DNA of 64,000 nt from Achatina immaculata. Taxonomy: Eukaryota; Mollusca; Gastropoda; Stylommatophora; Achatinidae. Numbering within the stretch: the first letter of the stretch is position 1; every line of letters begins with the position of its first letter. Shown piece after piece: positions 23,841 through 34,271 of this stretch. The notes under the pieces are model-generated. The model did no database searches. It saw only the letters and a program-made list of their open reading frames with translations, and was not told the DNA's origin. Where the stretch lies: contig CM019703.1 in assembly GCA_009760885.1 (NCBI GenBank), positions 12,205,459 to 12,269,458 of the forward strand, written 5' to 3'. The position numbers were made by a program, and so were the translations under genes.

Positions 23841-24018
23841 CTACATTTATCACTGTCAAGTTAACAGACCTGGAGACAGACAAACAGACAGATAGACAAA
23901 CAAACAGACTTACTGGAATATTAGATAAAGGTGGAAAACGAGCAAACGTCGGCAAGGTAAATTTTGTTTCTGCCGTCCTGATACAACTTTCTCTGCCTGA
24001 TATACCGGGAATTTCTTG

Positions 24019-24342
24019 GGAAAGTTAGCCAGATACTGGGGCTTGCCAAAGTTAGCCAGATACTGGGGCTTGCGAAAGTTAGCCAGATACTGGGGCTTGC
24101 CAAAGTTAGCCAGATACCGGGGCTTGCCAAAGTTAGCCAGATACCGGGGCTTGCGAAAGTTAGCCAGATACTGGGGCTTGCGAAAGTTAGCCAGATACTG
24201 GGGCTTGCGAAAGTTAGCCAGATACTGGGGCTTGCGAAAGTTAGCCAGATACTGGGGCTTGCGAAAGTTAGCCAGATACTGGGGCTTGCCAAAGTTAGCC
24301 AGATACTGGGGCTTGCCAAAGTTAGCCAGATACTGGGGCGAG
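24019..24342 (+). repeat. minisatellite, 27-bp unit, 12 copies
   Basis: Unit landmark AGTTAGCCAGATACTGGGGC then TTGCGAA or TTGCCAA. Length is exactly 9 codons, so both strands stay open. Copies differ only at C/G and T/C positions. Confidence 0.96.
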
Positions 24343-25295
24343 AAATAGGCAAGAAAACGTTTCTTTTGATGCGTCAGTGTTAGCAGTTCACGGCGGATAT
24401 CATTGGCATATTCTGTTACAAAAACAAGAGCGCAGTTCGTGTCGGCGATTAGCCCCTGTGTGTATCATATCCTCTAAATTTTACTTCCCCTGTGCGCAAA
24501 GTTTCTGCAGCGGGACATTTCCGCTTCCGGTATGCTGATTTGTTGAGAAGGTATTGTGCCAGTGTTCCGTGGGGTTTGTGACGAGGTCTCCTAGCATATT
24601 AAATTGTTCTGTTTCCATGACTGATAGCAAAATGTTGTAATGCTTGATCTCTTTGGTTGTAAATTATGACAGCGCGTCAGCTGCAATAATTTCTTGACAG
24701 GGACCGCAAAAAAAATATTTCCTCGCTCACAGATTATTTATGTGATAGAAAGAGAGGTAGACAGTATGCGTATGTACAGGAGATGTAAGTGGCAGACAAA
24801 TATTCATTAATCCAGCACTATAGATGTGGTATCAGTAAGAGCCATTATATTTTGGTATACATACAAACACACAAATACAGAACCAGTAAAAAAATATACT
24901 GAATTTTGTTCTATAAAATCTAAATCGTGAAGTAGACAGTTGTTGTACAGATACGTTATGTCAACCCCCTATATATGTACGTGTACAGACACGTTATGCC
25001 AACCCCCCTATATATGTAAGAGTGCGGATACGTTATATCAACCCCCCTATATATGTAAGAGTGCGAATGCACGTTGGCTATACTGGAAACAGGATGTCAG
25101 CAAACCAAATCAAAGATGGCCGCTTCCTTGGAAGCACGACCAAGAGAAGGAAAGCACGTAATTACTCGTTTCTTAGGTTGTGATGTTTCCAAACTTGCAG
25201 ATAGTCATCGCGGAATGAACAGCCAGCCTGGGTCTACGTGTATAATCCCAGCAGGTTTATATGAATGGCACAGGAATTTTTAAAGTAAACATAAG
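24343..25295. other. unrecognised, with a three-copy short repeat
   Basis: At about 24945-25065 a 37-bp piece with ATACGTTAT and CAACCCCCCTATATATGTA occurs three times. Nothing else is recognisable. Confidence 0.5.
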
Positions 25296-25297
25296 GT

Positions 25298-27900
25298 AAA
25301 ATTTCCCCGTTTTCATGCCACTAAGGCATACTGAGCATACGGTGCTGTGGCCGTATTTCCAAGACCTTCGGCTCATGAAAATGTGATGTGGTCAGTATTA
25401 GGCCTGGCCACAATTACTTTCCCAGATTTCTCAGGTACCTATTTTTAGAGGCTGAGTGGACCCCCAGATTTCTCAGGTACCTATTTTTAGAGGCTGGGTG
25501 GACCCCCAGATTTCTCAGGTACCTATTTTTAGAGGCTGAGTGGACCCCCAGATTTCTCAGGTACCTATTTTTAGAGGCTGAGTGGACCCCCAGGTTTCTC
25601 AGGTACCTATTTTTAGAGGCTGAGTGGACCCCCAGATTTCTCAGGTACCTATTTTTAGAGGCTGAGTGGACCCCCAGATTTCTCAGGTACTTATTTTTAG
25701 AGGTTGAGTGGACCCCCAGATTTCTCAGGTACTTATTTTTAGAGGCTGAGTGAACCCCCAGATTTCTCAGGTACTTATTTTTAGAGGCTGAGTGGACCCC
25801 CAGATTTCTCAGGTACTTATTTTTAGAGGCTGAGTGGACCCCCAGATTTCTCAGGTACCTATTTTTAGAGGCTGAGTGGACCCCCAGATTTCTCAGGTAC
25901 CTATTTTTAGAGGCTGGGTGGACCCCCAGATTTCTCAGGTACCTATTTTTAGAGGCTGAGTGGACCCCCAGATTTCTCAGGTACCTATTTTTAGAGGCTG
26001 AGTGGACCCCCAGGTTTCTCAGGTACCTATTTTTAGAGGCTGAGTGGACCCCCAGATTTCTCAGGTACCTATTTTTAGAGGCTGAGTGGACCCCCAGATT
26101 TCTCAGGTACTTATTTTTAGAGGTTGAGTGGACCCCCAGATTTCTCAGGTACTTATTTTTAGAGGCTGAGTGAACCCCCAGATTTCTCAGGTACTTATTT
26201 TTAGAGGCTGAGTGGACCCCCAGATTTCTCAGGTACTTATTTTTAGAGGCTGAGTGGACCCCCAGATTTCTCAGGTACTTATTTTCAGAGGCTGAATGGA
26301 CCCCCAGATTTCCCAGGTACTTATTTTTAGAGGCTGAGTGGACCCCCAGATTTCTCAGGTACCTATTTATAGAGGCTGAGTGGACCCCCAGATTTCTCAG
26401 GTACCTATTTTTAGAGGCTGAGTGGACCCCCAGATTTCTTAGGTACTTATTTTTAGAGGCTGAGTGGACCCCCAGATTTCTCAGGTACCTATTTTTAGAG
26501 GCTGAGTGGACCCCCAGATTTCTCAGGTACTTATTTTTAGAGGCTGGGTGGACCCCCAGATTTCTCAGATACTTATTTTTAGAGGCTGAGTGGACCCCCA
26601 GATTTCTCAGGTACTTATTTTTAGAGGCTGAGTGGACCCCCAGATTTCTCAGGTACTTATTTTTAGAGGCTGAGTGGACCCCCAGATTTCTCAGGTACTT
26701 ATTTTTAGAGGCTGAGTGGACCCCGAGATTTCTCAGGTACCTATTTTTAGAGGCTGGGTGTGGACGCCCAGATTTCTCAGGTACCTATTTTTAGAGGCTG
26801 GGTGTGGACCCCCAGATTTCTCAGGTAGCTATTTTTAGAGGCTGAGTGGACCCCCAGATTTCTCAGGTACCTATTTTTAGAGGCTCGGTGTGGACGCCCA
26901 GATTTCTCAGGTACCTATTTTTAGAGGCTGAGTGGACGCCCAGATTTCTCAGGTACCTATTTTTAGAGGCTGGGTGTGGACGCCCAGATTTCTCAGGTAC
27001 CTATTTTTAGAGGCTGGGTGGACGCCGGGGCCTCATTGGGGTGGTGGTAACAGAAACAAAAAGGTGATATGGGGAATTAGACTTCAGCTCAATACAGGAG
27101 AAGCTCTACCTATTTTTAGAGGCTGGGTGTGGACGCCCAGATTTCTCAGGTACCTATTTTTAGAGGCTGGGTGTGGACGCCCAGATTTCTCAGGTACCTA
27201 TTTTTAGAGGCTGAGTGGACCCCCAGATTTCTCAGGTACCTATTTTTAGAGGCTGAGTGGACCCCCAGATTTCTCAGGTACCTATTTTTAGAGGCTGAGT
27301 GGACCCCCAGATTTCTCAGGTACTTATTTTTAGAGGCTGAGTGGACCCCCAGATTTCTCAGGTACCTATTTTTAGAGGCTGGGTGGACCCCCAGATTTCT
27401 CAGGTACCTATTTTTAGAGGCTGAGTGGACCCCCAGATTTCTCAGGTACTTATTTTTAGAGGCTGAGTGGACCCCCAGATTTCTCAGGTACTTATTTTTA
27501 GAGGCTGAGTGGACCCCCAGATTTCTCAGGTACTTATTTTTAGAGGCTGAGTGGACTCCCAGATTTCTCAGGTACCTATTTTTAGAGGCTGAGTGGACCC
27601 CCAGATTTCTCAGGTACCTATTTTTAGAGGCTGGGTGGACGCCCAGATTTCTCAGGTACCTATTTTTAGAGGCTGGGTGGACGCCCAGATTTCTCAGGTA
27701 CCTATTTTTAGAGGCTGGGTGTGGACGCCCAGATTTCTCAGGTACCTATTTTTAGAGGCTGAGTGGACCCCCAGATTTCTCAGGTACCTATTTTTAGAGG
27801 CTGGGTGGACGCCGGGGCCTCATTGGGGTGGTGGTAACAGAAACAAAAAGGTGATATGGGGAACTAGACTTCAGCTCAATACAGGAGAAGCTCTACGATG
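25298..27900 (-). mobile_element. SINE family 1, copy 3, expanded by an internal 42-bp array
   Basis: The left part (25298-25440) matches the other copies up to CCCAGATTTCTC. There a 42-bp piece of the SINE body is repeated about 57 times. The continuation expected after that piece (GGGTGGACGCCGGGGCC, then a GGTGGTAACAG stretch) appears twice, at about 27020-27108 and 27805-27895. So the SINE is one interrupted copy whose right part was also duplicated. The head is too diverged to call. Confidence 0.75.
25415..27815 (+). repeat. minisatellite, 42-bp unit, about 57 copies, with a 420-bp higher-order repeat
   Basis: Unit landmark CCCAGATTTCTCAGGTACCT and ATTTTTAGAGGCTGAGTGGA. Private variants (CAGGTTTCTC at 25590 and 26010; GAGTGAACCCCC at 25748 and 26168) recur exactly 420 bp apart, showing duplication of a ten-unit block. 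A TGTGGACGCCC variant with two extra bases dominates the right part. 42 bp equals 14 codons, hence the long artificial frames. Confidence 0.96.
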
Positions 27901-29535
27901 TTCTTTGAGAGACGAACTGCCGCATTTGTGAGAGAGGAAAGCGCCGATGTTTGACCGAACGACGAGAAAAAAAAAGAACATTTTCCTGGATGCTAATACC
28001 ATATACGTCATAAAGAACTGATTTATGTTTTCCGTGAATGACATAACAGCAGGCATACATGGCATAATGACAGCCTGCTATACTTATCTTTGTGATTAAG
28101 AATATCTCTTCGTTGCATTCTCTGCAATATCCTTTCACAACCCCCATAAGTTTATTGAAACTTTTCTCATGAACCACATCTACCTCAGAGCTCCGTCATA
28201 AGGAAAAGCCGAACTGTGTCGCGTAACGGGGGCCTGTTCTAGTTCTTAAGAGGACAAGATTCGGGGTCATGGCACTTACTCAGATGCCTGTTAAACAACG
28301 AGACGAAGTTTAATGGCGCACAATTACTTTTCTAACGTACTTTCTTTAGAAATAGGTCAAGATCAACAAAAATCCTACATAATTCATTCTATTTAATCCT
28401 ACACACATATAATCGAATGACCAAAAATATTTTTCCTTAGTTATGCTAAGCGAAGAGAAGCCGTCCCTCTTCTAATTAGCAATCTTTGGCTTTTTTTTTC
28501 TCTTACTTTTCCCTTTCCTTTTCTTTGTGATGTTCACGATTCAAAATAAACCCCTTTCTCGTGACCTGACCAGTCACGTGGGTTTAGAAGCCATTTTGGG
28601 GGTGGGGTCAAAGGCCATGATACAGTCAATCAGGAAAATATAACACTCAATTCTGCACTATCCAGGAAAACAGAGCTCTCAGTTCTGCACTATCTAGGAA
28701 AATAAATAGTTGAATTTTGGATTTTTTGTTTGTTTTAACAGTAACAGCTAAACAATAAAGAAAGAAAAATCACTGGGAAACATGAAGATGATCGGAGCAC
28801 GCCCTCTCCAAAAGCGGCGAGGACTAGAAACGAGAAACCAGCGACCTAAGCACCACGGTCTGTGTGCCTTCATAATTACACACTGCTACCCTTAAGCTTG
28901 CAGAGAAACTAAAAAATGTATGACCACGTCAACAACAACAACAAAATATATGAAAACAAGAAGGTGACAATCTACAGTGGATAATGTGTGCAGGGCAAGT
29001 TCATAACAAACTCAAGTCTTCTGTGAAAAGAAAAAGAATTAGGAACGTATACTGACGCACATAACCCTCTTAAATATATGGTAACAGATAACGGATTTAC
29101 CGGCGCTCCAACTAAAGTGAAGAACAGAGTCGGTTTTGGTAATATTTTGATGAGATTAACTTCGAACAGAGATCGGTAAGTCCTGGGTTTGACTCTCTCG
29201 AAGACAATGTTTGGACACCCTCAGGCAAAAGGAGAACTTCCAAGAAGCATTCAAGGACAAACAAGGTTAAGCAACCCCTTCAGAGCTGGAGTAAAACATG
29301 TAAAACAGAGCAGAGAATTGAAATCATTCTTTGAGCTTTGTGGACGAAAAAAAAAACAGTTGTATGAAGATTTCTATGAACTATAAACGATTCTATAACA
29401 GAGAACACACACACACACACACATACAAATGCAAGAACTTTTCTAAAAATGAAAGATATTAACTTGGGCATCAAATTATCGTCGTTATTAGATCCTGCAC
29501 CTGCAGGTGTTGATGGCACCTATGCTCCTACACAG
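27901..29535. other. mostly unrecognised
   Basis: Includes a local duplication near 28635-28700 (TTCTGCACTAT twice) and a CA run near 29405-29422. No gene or element was identified. Confidence 0.4.
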
Positions 29536-29537
29536 AT

Positions 29538-30360
29538 CTCTTCTTCTTCTTCTTCTGCGTTCGAGGTTGTTGGTCACTTCAGGTCCTGATCCCTGTCGAC
29601 ATGGCAAAGCCCGCAGTCCTCTCCAGATCCTGATAGGAGCCCCAAAGCTTTAGCCCCAAGCTTGTGTCCATGTTTCCACAGATCTCGATTCTTGATGTTT
29701 TCCATCAGCTCAGTTTGTGAGGGGTTTTTTTTTGTTGTTGTGCCATCACGCTAGACTGCCCATGATTTTTTTTCATTGGTTTTCCTTTACCTTTCTTTCC
29801 ATTTATTTTTCCTGTTGTTGTCTTCTTTCTCATGATAAGTCCAATGAATAACGAATGTCGTTTTTGTTGTTGTTGTTGTTGTTGTTGTCAAGTTAATTAG
29901 CCTCATTTATTCATTTACTTTTGTTAGACATTTCCTGTTTATCGTCTTAGATGTCCATGGTATTCTTAACATTCTTCTAAGAAACCAATCTCTGTTGAGT
30001 CAAGTGATCTTTGCATTGATCTGGTCATTGTTCATGACTCACTTCTATAAAGTAGGATGAGCTGCATGTAGCATTTTAGAACTCTCTTTCTGACGCACCC
30101 TGACAGTGATGCATCACGTAAGATGGTTTTAAGCTGTTTTTTGCATAGCATATTTTTTATTTCAAAAATTCATTCCCATCTTATGTCACGAGTGTGCCGA
30201 GATATTGAAACATATGTAGTTGTTTCAGTGTTGCTTCATGTACTTCAAACTTACATTTAGGTGGGTTCTTTTTCCGTGATATAACCATTATTTCTTGTTT
30301 CTTGCTATTTAGGATGGATTCTTTCTTTTCTTTTATTACTGTAATCCATTAAATATCCAG
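29538..30360 (-). pseudogene. RTE-like LINE fragment with GAA tail
   Basis: Minus-strand reading near 30340-29930 gives NSKKQEIMVISRKKNPPKCK, FEVHEATLKQLHMFQYLGTL, then RVLKCYMQLILLYRSES and a decayed C-terminus. This is the thumb/C-terminal region of an RTE-class reverse transcriptase (fitting the pattern of a substrate strand, YLGTxV, and LLYGSE). A GAA/CTT repeat at 29539-29558 may be its 3' tail. The catalytic domain is absent and many stops are present. Confidence 0.6.
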
Positions 30361-30560
30361 CCATATCAAGCAAGGAAACAGAAAAGTAATAGTCTGGTTA
30401 TAAATTGCACATGATTGATGCAGACAATATTGGAAACAGAACTGATATAGTGGCCATTTGGACGTAAACGGAAACCGTGGAGTTCTCTGGGCATGTCTGT
30501 AGACCATAAGATAAACATCACTTCATTCACAGTTCCTAGGATTATCTTGACTACAGAGTT

Positions 30561-30806
30561 TTAACCCTTTCACTCCTGAATTACTTTCCATGCTCTGTCA
30601 GAATAAATTTTGATAAGACACTTTGGTAGAAAAAAAAAAGCTGGAAAGAAGTTACTCTATAAATTAAAAAAATATTGTTTCGGTTATTTATGTGCTACTT
30701 TTCATTTGATTTAGACTTTGCTAAATATCGCTCTGAACATTGAATCGGGCAGGTACTTAAAGATCTACCAACCTCTGCCCATGTTGTTTTGGAATGAATG
30801 TGTTAA
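30561..30806 (+). mobile_element. TTAA-flanked MITE, copy B
   Basis: Starts TTAACCCTTTCACTCCTGAA and ends with a TTAA at 30803-30806. The interior matches copies C and D (ATGCTCTGTCAGAATAAATT; GACTTTGCTAAATATCGC). Confidence 0.75.
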
Positions 30807-30889
30807 AATATTACCTTACTCTAGACAGCTGTTTCACTACCTGAGACCGGTTACATCTTCTCGTGATTTTAAACAGAATTCTTATACTG

Positions 30890-31935
30890 CACAGTAGATT
30901 CAAACGAAGCTGAAAGGTACTATTTCACCTAAAGAAAGACCAATCTTTAGCTTAGCAAAACTGGAACCCTATTAACATCAAGTAAAGACCAAAAGCAAAG
31001 ATGGGCTGAACACTTCCAAGAAATACTTAATCGACCACACTCAAAAGGACTGACAAACACTGAAACCGACTTACCAACCCCACAACTAAACGTCAGCCTA
31101 GATGAAATTACATTGCATGAAATTGAAACAGCAGTGAATTTAATGGTTAATAAAAAAGCTGCGGGTGAATATGAAATAACACCCGAAATGTTAAAAGCTA
31201 TCAATAGTGACAACATGAGACAACTACAGAGAATGTTTAATAAGATATGGAAAGAAGAAAAAAGGTCCCTTCGAAATGGAAAAAAGGAATCATTGTTAAA
31301 ATACCAACAAAAAAAAAAGGGCAACCTTAGTGACTGTAACAATTGGAGAGGAGTAACCTTAATATCACTTGTGTCAAAAGTATTTTGCAAGGTCATTTTG
31401 AATAGGATTAAAGATATAGTGGATACCGCAATGAGAGAAGAACAAGCAGGATTTCGAAAAGGGAGAAGTTGTCTCGACCATTTCTTTACTCTAAGAATAA
31501 TACTTGAAGAACATATTGAAAAGCAGAAACCAGTAATACTGAACTTCATAGATTTTAAAAAGGCATTTGATAGCATACACAGAGATTCACTGTGGAGAAT
31601 TTTAAGTCTATATGGAATACCATCTAAAATTGTCAACATCATTAAGGACCTCTACAATGGATATGTTTGTGCAGTCAAGACAGAAGAAGGGATGAGTGAA
31701 TGGTTCCTGATTGAAAGAGGCGTGAAATAAGGATGTATACTGTCTCCTTTGCCTTTTGGAATTGCAATAGACTTCATAATGAAAAAAGAGGACATTGTTA
31801 CGAGAGGCCAAATTAACAGGCATAAAATCTCTTGATGAGGTTGAAAAAGGTAGTCGAAAACAGGATAAATTGGCAAGCTACTTTGCTAGCCCTATGTGAC
31901 GTTTAACGACACAGGAAGGATATAAGATATAAGAT
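30890..31935 (+). pseudogene. RTE-like LINE (family A), internally deleted
   Basis: Encodes RWAEHFQEILNRPHSKG, then NKKAAGEYEITPEMLKA, KKKGNLSDCNNWRGVTLISL, EEQAGFRKGRSCLDHFFTLR and ILNFIDFKKAFDSIHRDSLW: the finger and palm regions of an RTE-class reverse transcriptase, with the first catalytic aspartate in FIDFKKAFDS. A stop replaces the codon before GCILSP near 31728. After IDFIMKK the sequence jumps directly to the 3' terminal region (from about 31783), so the YADD motif and thumb were deleted. The tail, ending GACGTTTAACGACACAGGAA and (ATAAG)n, matches the reverse-oriented copy at 38885-40575. Confidence 0.85.
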
Positions 31936-31939
31936 AGTA

Positions 31940-32320
31940 GATTAGTAGATATTTGTTAATATGCTAGACACAAGAATTACTCTGATACGTGTATAGTTAT
32001 TACAAAGAAAGCTGGAATCAGCTAAAAAATGGTTCATTGGAAGAATACTGAAGGTACCATAGACAGCGAGAAAATTGAATGAGCAAGTTCTGAAAGAGGC
32101 ACAAAAAACAATGAAACTTATAAGGAAGATCTGAAAACGACTATCTAAATCTGTGGGGCCATGTTTGGGGGAGAGGCTGGCCACGGGATGGCAACAGGGA
32201 AGATCGAAGGATGAAGAGACAGAGGTAGACAGAGAGAAAAAGTTGACGCCCTGACACATGAATGCTTAGTGACAAGCCTAATGAGATGCACAAAGGATCG
32301 ATGGTTATTATATCCTATGT
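31940..32320 (+). pseudogene. possible LINE C-terminal fragment
   Basis: Pieces such as RWPRDGNREDRRMKRQRQT and a region ending TSLMRCTKDRW resemble the basic C-terminus of RTE-class proteins, but frames are badly broken. It is offered as a weak call. Confidence 0.35.
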
Positions 32321-32394
32321 TGGTAGAGACCTTATTTCTTTTACTGAGCGCGTGTATAATAATGACACGTAAATGTTCTATGACTTCAGTTTTA

Positions 32395-32532
32395 TCATGT
32401 TCGTTTTAATCACAAAATGTGTGTATTAAGTGATACGGAATGCCAGGTAAAGAGTGAGTTGTATAAAGAACAGAACGTCAGACGGGCCTGCGTGCCAAGT
32501 TCTCCATCCTATGAAAATAAAGTTTTGTTCTC
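32395..32532 (+). mobile_element. LINE 3' tail next to the TRPC splice donor
   Basis: Contains GTCAGACGGGCCTGCGTGCC followed by AAAATAAAG. The same 3' end occurs in reverse at 46322-46430 (CAGACGGGCCTGCATATCC … AAAATAAAGATC) attached to a recognisable reverse transcriptase, and in part at 54373-54435. Here only the untranslated 3' end remains. Its end lies about 8-13 bp from the GTAAGT donor at 32545-32540, in the orientation opposite to the channel gene. Confidence 0.72.
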
Positions 32533-32545
32533 GGATTATACTTAC

Positions 32546-33058
32546 CTTCTTCTGTTTGTACTTGATGGCCAACTTGAGCCTGGACAAACGAACTTTATCA
32601 CAGTTCTGTTCCTCTGTGGTGGTGTTATCGTGGTTAAGAATGATGGCTAGCTCCCTGGAGCCGCGGGTCTGTTCCAGCAAGTCCACAGCGAACTCCTGAC
32701 ACTTGACGGACAGTTTCTCGTAGTCGGCCTTGAACTCGTTTTCAAGTTTACTCAACTGCTTCAGTTCGCAGCTGAGCTCGAAAGAGGTCAAGATAGGGTC
32801 TTTGCTGGACAGGCAGATGAGCGAGGGGCTGGCGAGGGCTTTGTAGGCGTTGATCCGTGAGCGGGAATGTCTGAGGGAATCTTCTTGACTACCCGTGATG
32901 CATTCCTTGCAGCTGCAGCGAGCGTTGTGGGGTTTTGGAATGCGGTAGCCCCTGTCCAGTAAGATCTTAATGATCTCATAATTGTCTCGATGTCCGGCAA
33001 GGATTATTGGTGTGATATCCGGGGTGAAGGAACTGGAGGGTACTGTGCTCATCAGAGA
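32546..33058 (-). CDS. TRPC: TRPC-type channel, exon A (ankyrin end, zinc site, TRP_2 domain)
   Basis: Internal exon of a canonical TRP cation channel, 513 bp, 171 codons, phase 0 at both ends. A CTCTTCAG acceptor precedes base 33058 and GTAAGT follows base 32546. It begins SLMSTVPSSSF, then TPDITPIILAGHRDNYEI, the last ankyrin-type repeat. PHNARCSCKECI shows the HxxxCxCxxC pattern that forms the cytoplasmic zinc site in TRPC4/5 structures. Next comes the TRP_2 signature HSRSRINAYKALASPSL, then DPILTSFELSCELKQLSKLE, the linker helices, SRELAIILNHD and AIKYKQKK. No stop or frameshift is present. The methionine inside the exon is not the protein start: amino-terminal ankyrin repeats must come from upstream exons beyond this exon on the minus strand, and I did not recognise these in the window. 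It is contiguous in the protein with the exon at 3494-3260. Confidence 0.95.
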
Positions 33059-33061
33059 CTG

Positions 33062-34000
33062 AAGAGAATGCAGACAAAAAAAAAGGAAGTTACATATTGT
33101 TCAGTGAATGTAAACAGATGACAAATATAACATAATCACTTATATTCCTGTCGTTATTGTTGATGTTGTATGTCCCTGGAAATGCGAGCAGAATGTTCTT
33201 TGCAACCAGTGCTATCAAGGTAGTGAAACACAAGCAACGCGTTAAATCTATGTTTGCAAACCGTGAGATGAGCCAAAGAGAGAGAGGGGGAGAGGGAGAG
33301 AGAGATAGATAGAGAGAAGAACATAATCAAACGAGGGGGTTCTGAGAGAGGCTGAAGAGATGAGGCAAGCAATAATATTAGTCAGAAAAAGATAATCCAC
33401 ATTCACTGGGCACGTTCTACGGCGAGTCAAATATACATAAAGTTGTTGTTGTTGTTGTTGTTTTAAACCCCAGACTCCTCCGTCATGGAAGCTGTAACGA
33501 TCTGTACCATGTTAACGCGGCTGGGACTTTTACTGGATGCACCAGTGGAGATGTGGGACAGGGTTTTGGTGGGATCTAGTTCTAGAATCCTGACACCTAC
33601 TGTCAGCTGTAGGTCGCTGACACACACACACACCCCTCCCCTCTATTTCACGCTGTCTTCACTTCATATATTTTCTATGCCATTTTTACTTTTCTTTGCC
33701 TAATGTATTGTGATTCTTCCTGTATCACATACTGTCAGGTAGAAAACCAGTCGTGAAATCTACCATGTTTATTTTGCGCTCACATTTATTTACGAGATTT
33801 GACAGTTAGTGCAACAAATTTAGAACAAAAATAAAATGTAACTTGACAGGAAATTCATAAACTATAACCTTAATCTTATAGTGCGATCAACAGATTAGTT
33901 TTTATTATATGGCTAAAAGTTGTGGCCCCTGATAACTCTGCTCTCTAGCAAACACAGTTGTGGCCCCTGATAATTCGGCTCTCTAGCAAACAACTGGTGA
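33062..34000. other. mostly unrecognised
   Basis: Contains GA microsatellite at 33276-33312, a GTT run at 33439-33460, and a 45-bp tandem duplication at 33920-33995 (TTGTGGCCCCTGATAA twice). Confidence 0.6.
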
Positions 34001-34003
34001 CTG

Positions 34004-34245
34004 TTAACTCTTTTACTTCTGAATTAGTTTCTATGCTCTAACAGAATAAATTTTGATGAGAACTTTTGGTAGAAAGAAAATGGGAGGAAGCTACTCTATA
34101 GTTTAAAAATATGGGTTGGGATAGAGTTGGACTAGTCTTCATTTTAATTAGACTTTGCCTAAATATCGCACTGAGCATTCGTTGATTTACATAGATTGCA
34201 AGATCTGCCAAAACTGCCAGTGTTATTTCTGAGTCAAAGAGTTAA
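34004..34245 (+). mobile_element. TTAA-flanked MITE, copy C
   Basis: TTAACTCTTTTAC at the left and GTCAAAGAGTTAA at the right, giving the clearest termini of the family. The 242-bp interior matches copies A, B and D. Confidence 0.8.
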
Positions 34246-34271
34246 TACCGTCAGTTAGAAACTGCCTTGTA

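Larger units (their letters stand above)
3495..32545 (-). other. TRPC: TRPC intron, 29,051 bp
   Basis: Bounded on the minus strand by a GTAAGT donor at 32545-32540 and a TTCTTCCAG acceptor ending at 3495. Both sides are phase 0 and the flanking peptides are consecutive in the TRPC family (…AIKYKQKK then FVAHPNCQQ…). The intron is filled with transposable-element fragments and minisatellites listed individually. No other host exon was recognised in it. Confidence 0.88.

Noticed and set aside
25388..27931. Repeated TPRFLRYLFLEAEW proteins
   Set aside because: They are frames through the 42-bp array derived from a SINE.
32426..33052. A 208-codon protein beginning MSTVPSSSF
   Set aside because: The upstream CTCTTCAG acceptor and the in-frame SL codons show that this is an internal exon. 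The methionine is not the start, and the last 37 codons read into the intron past GTAAGT.
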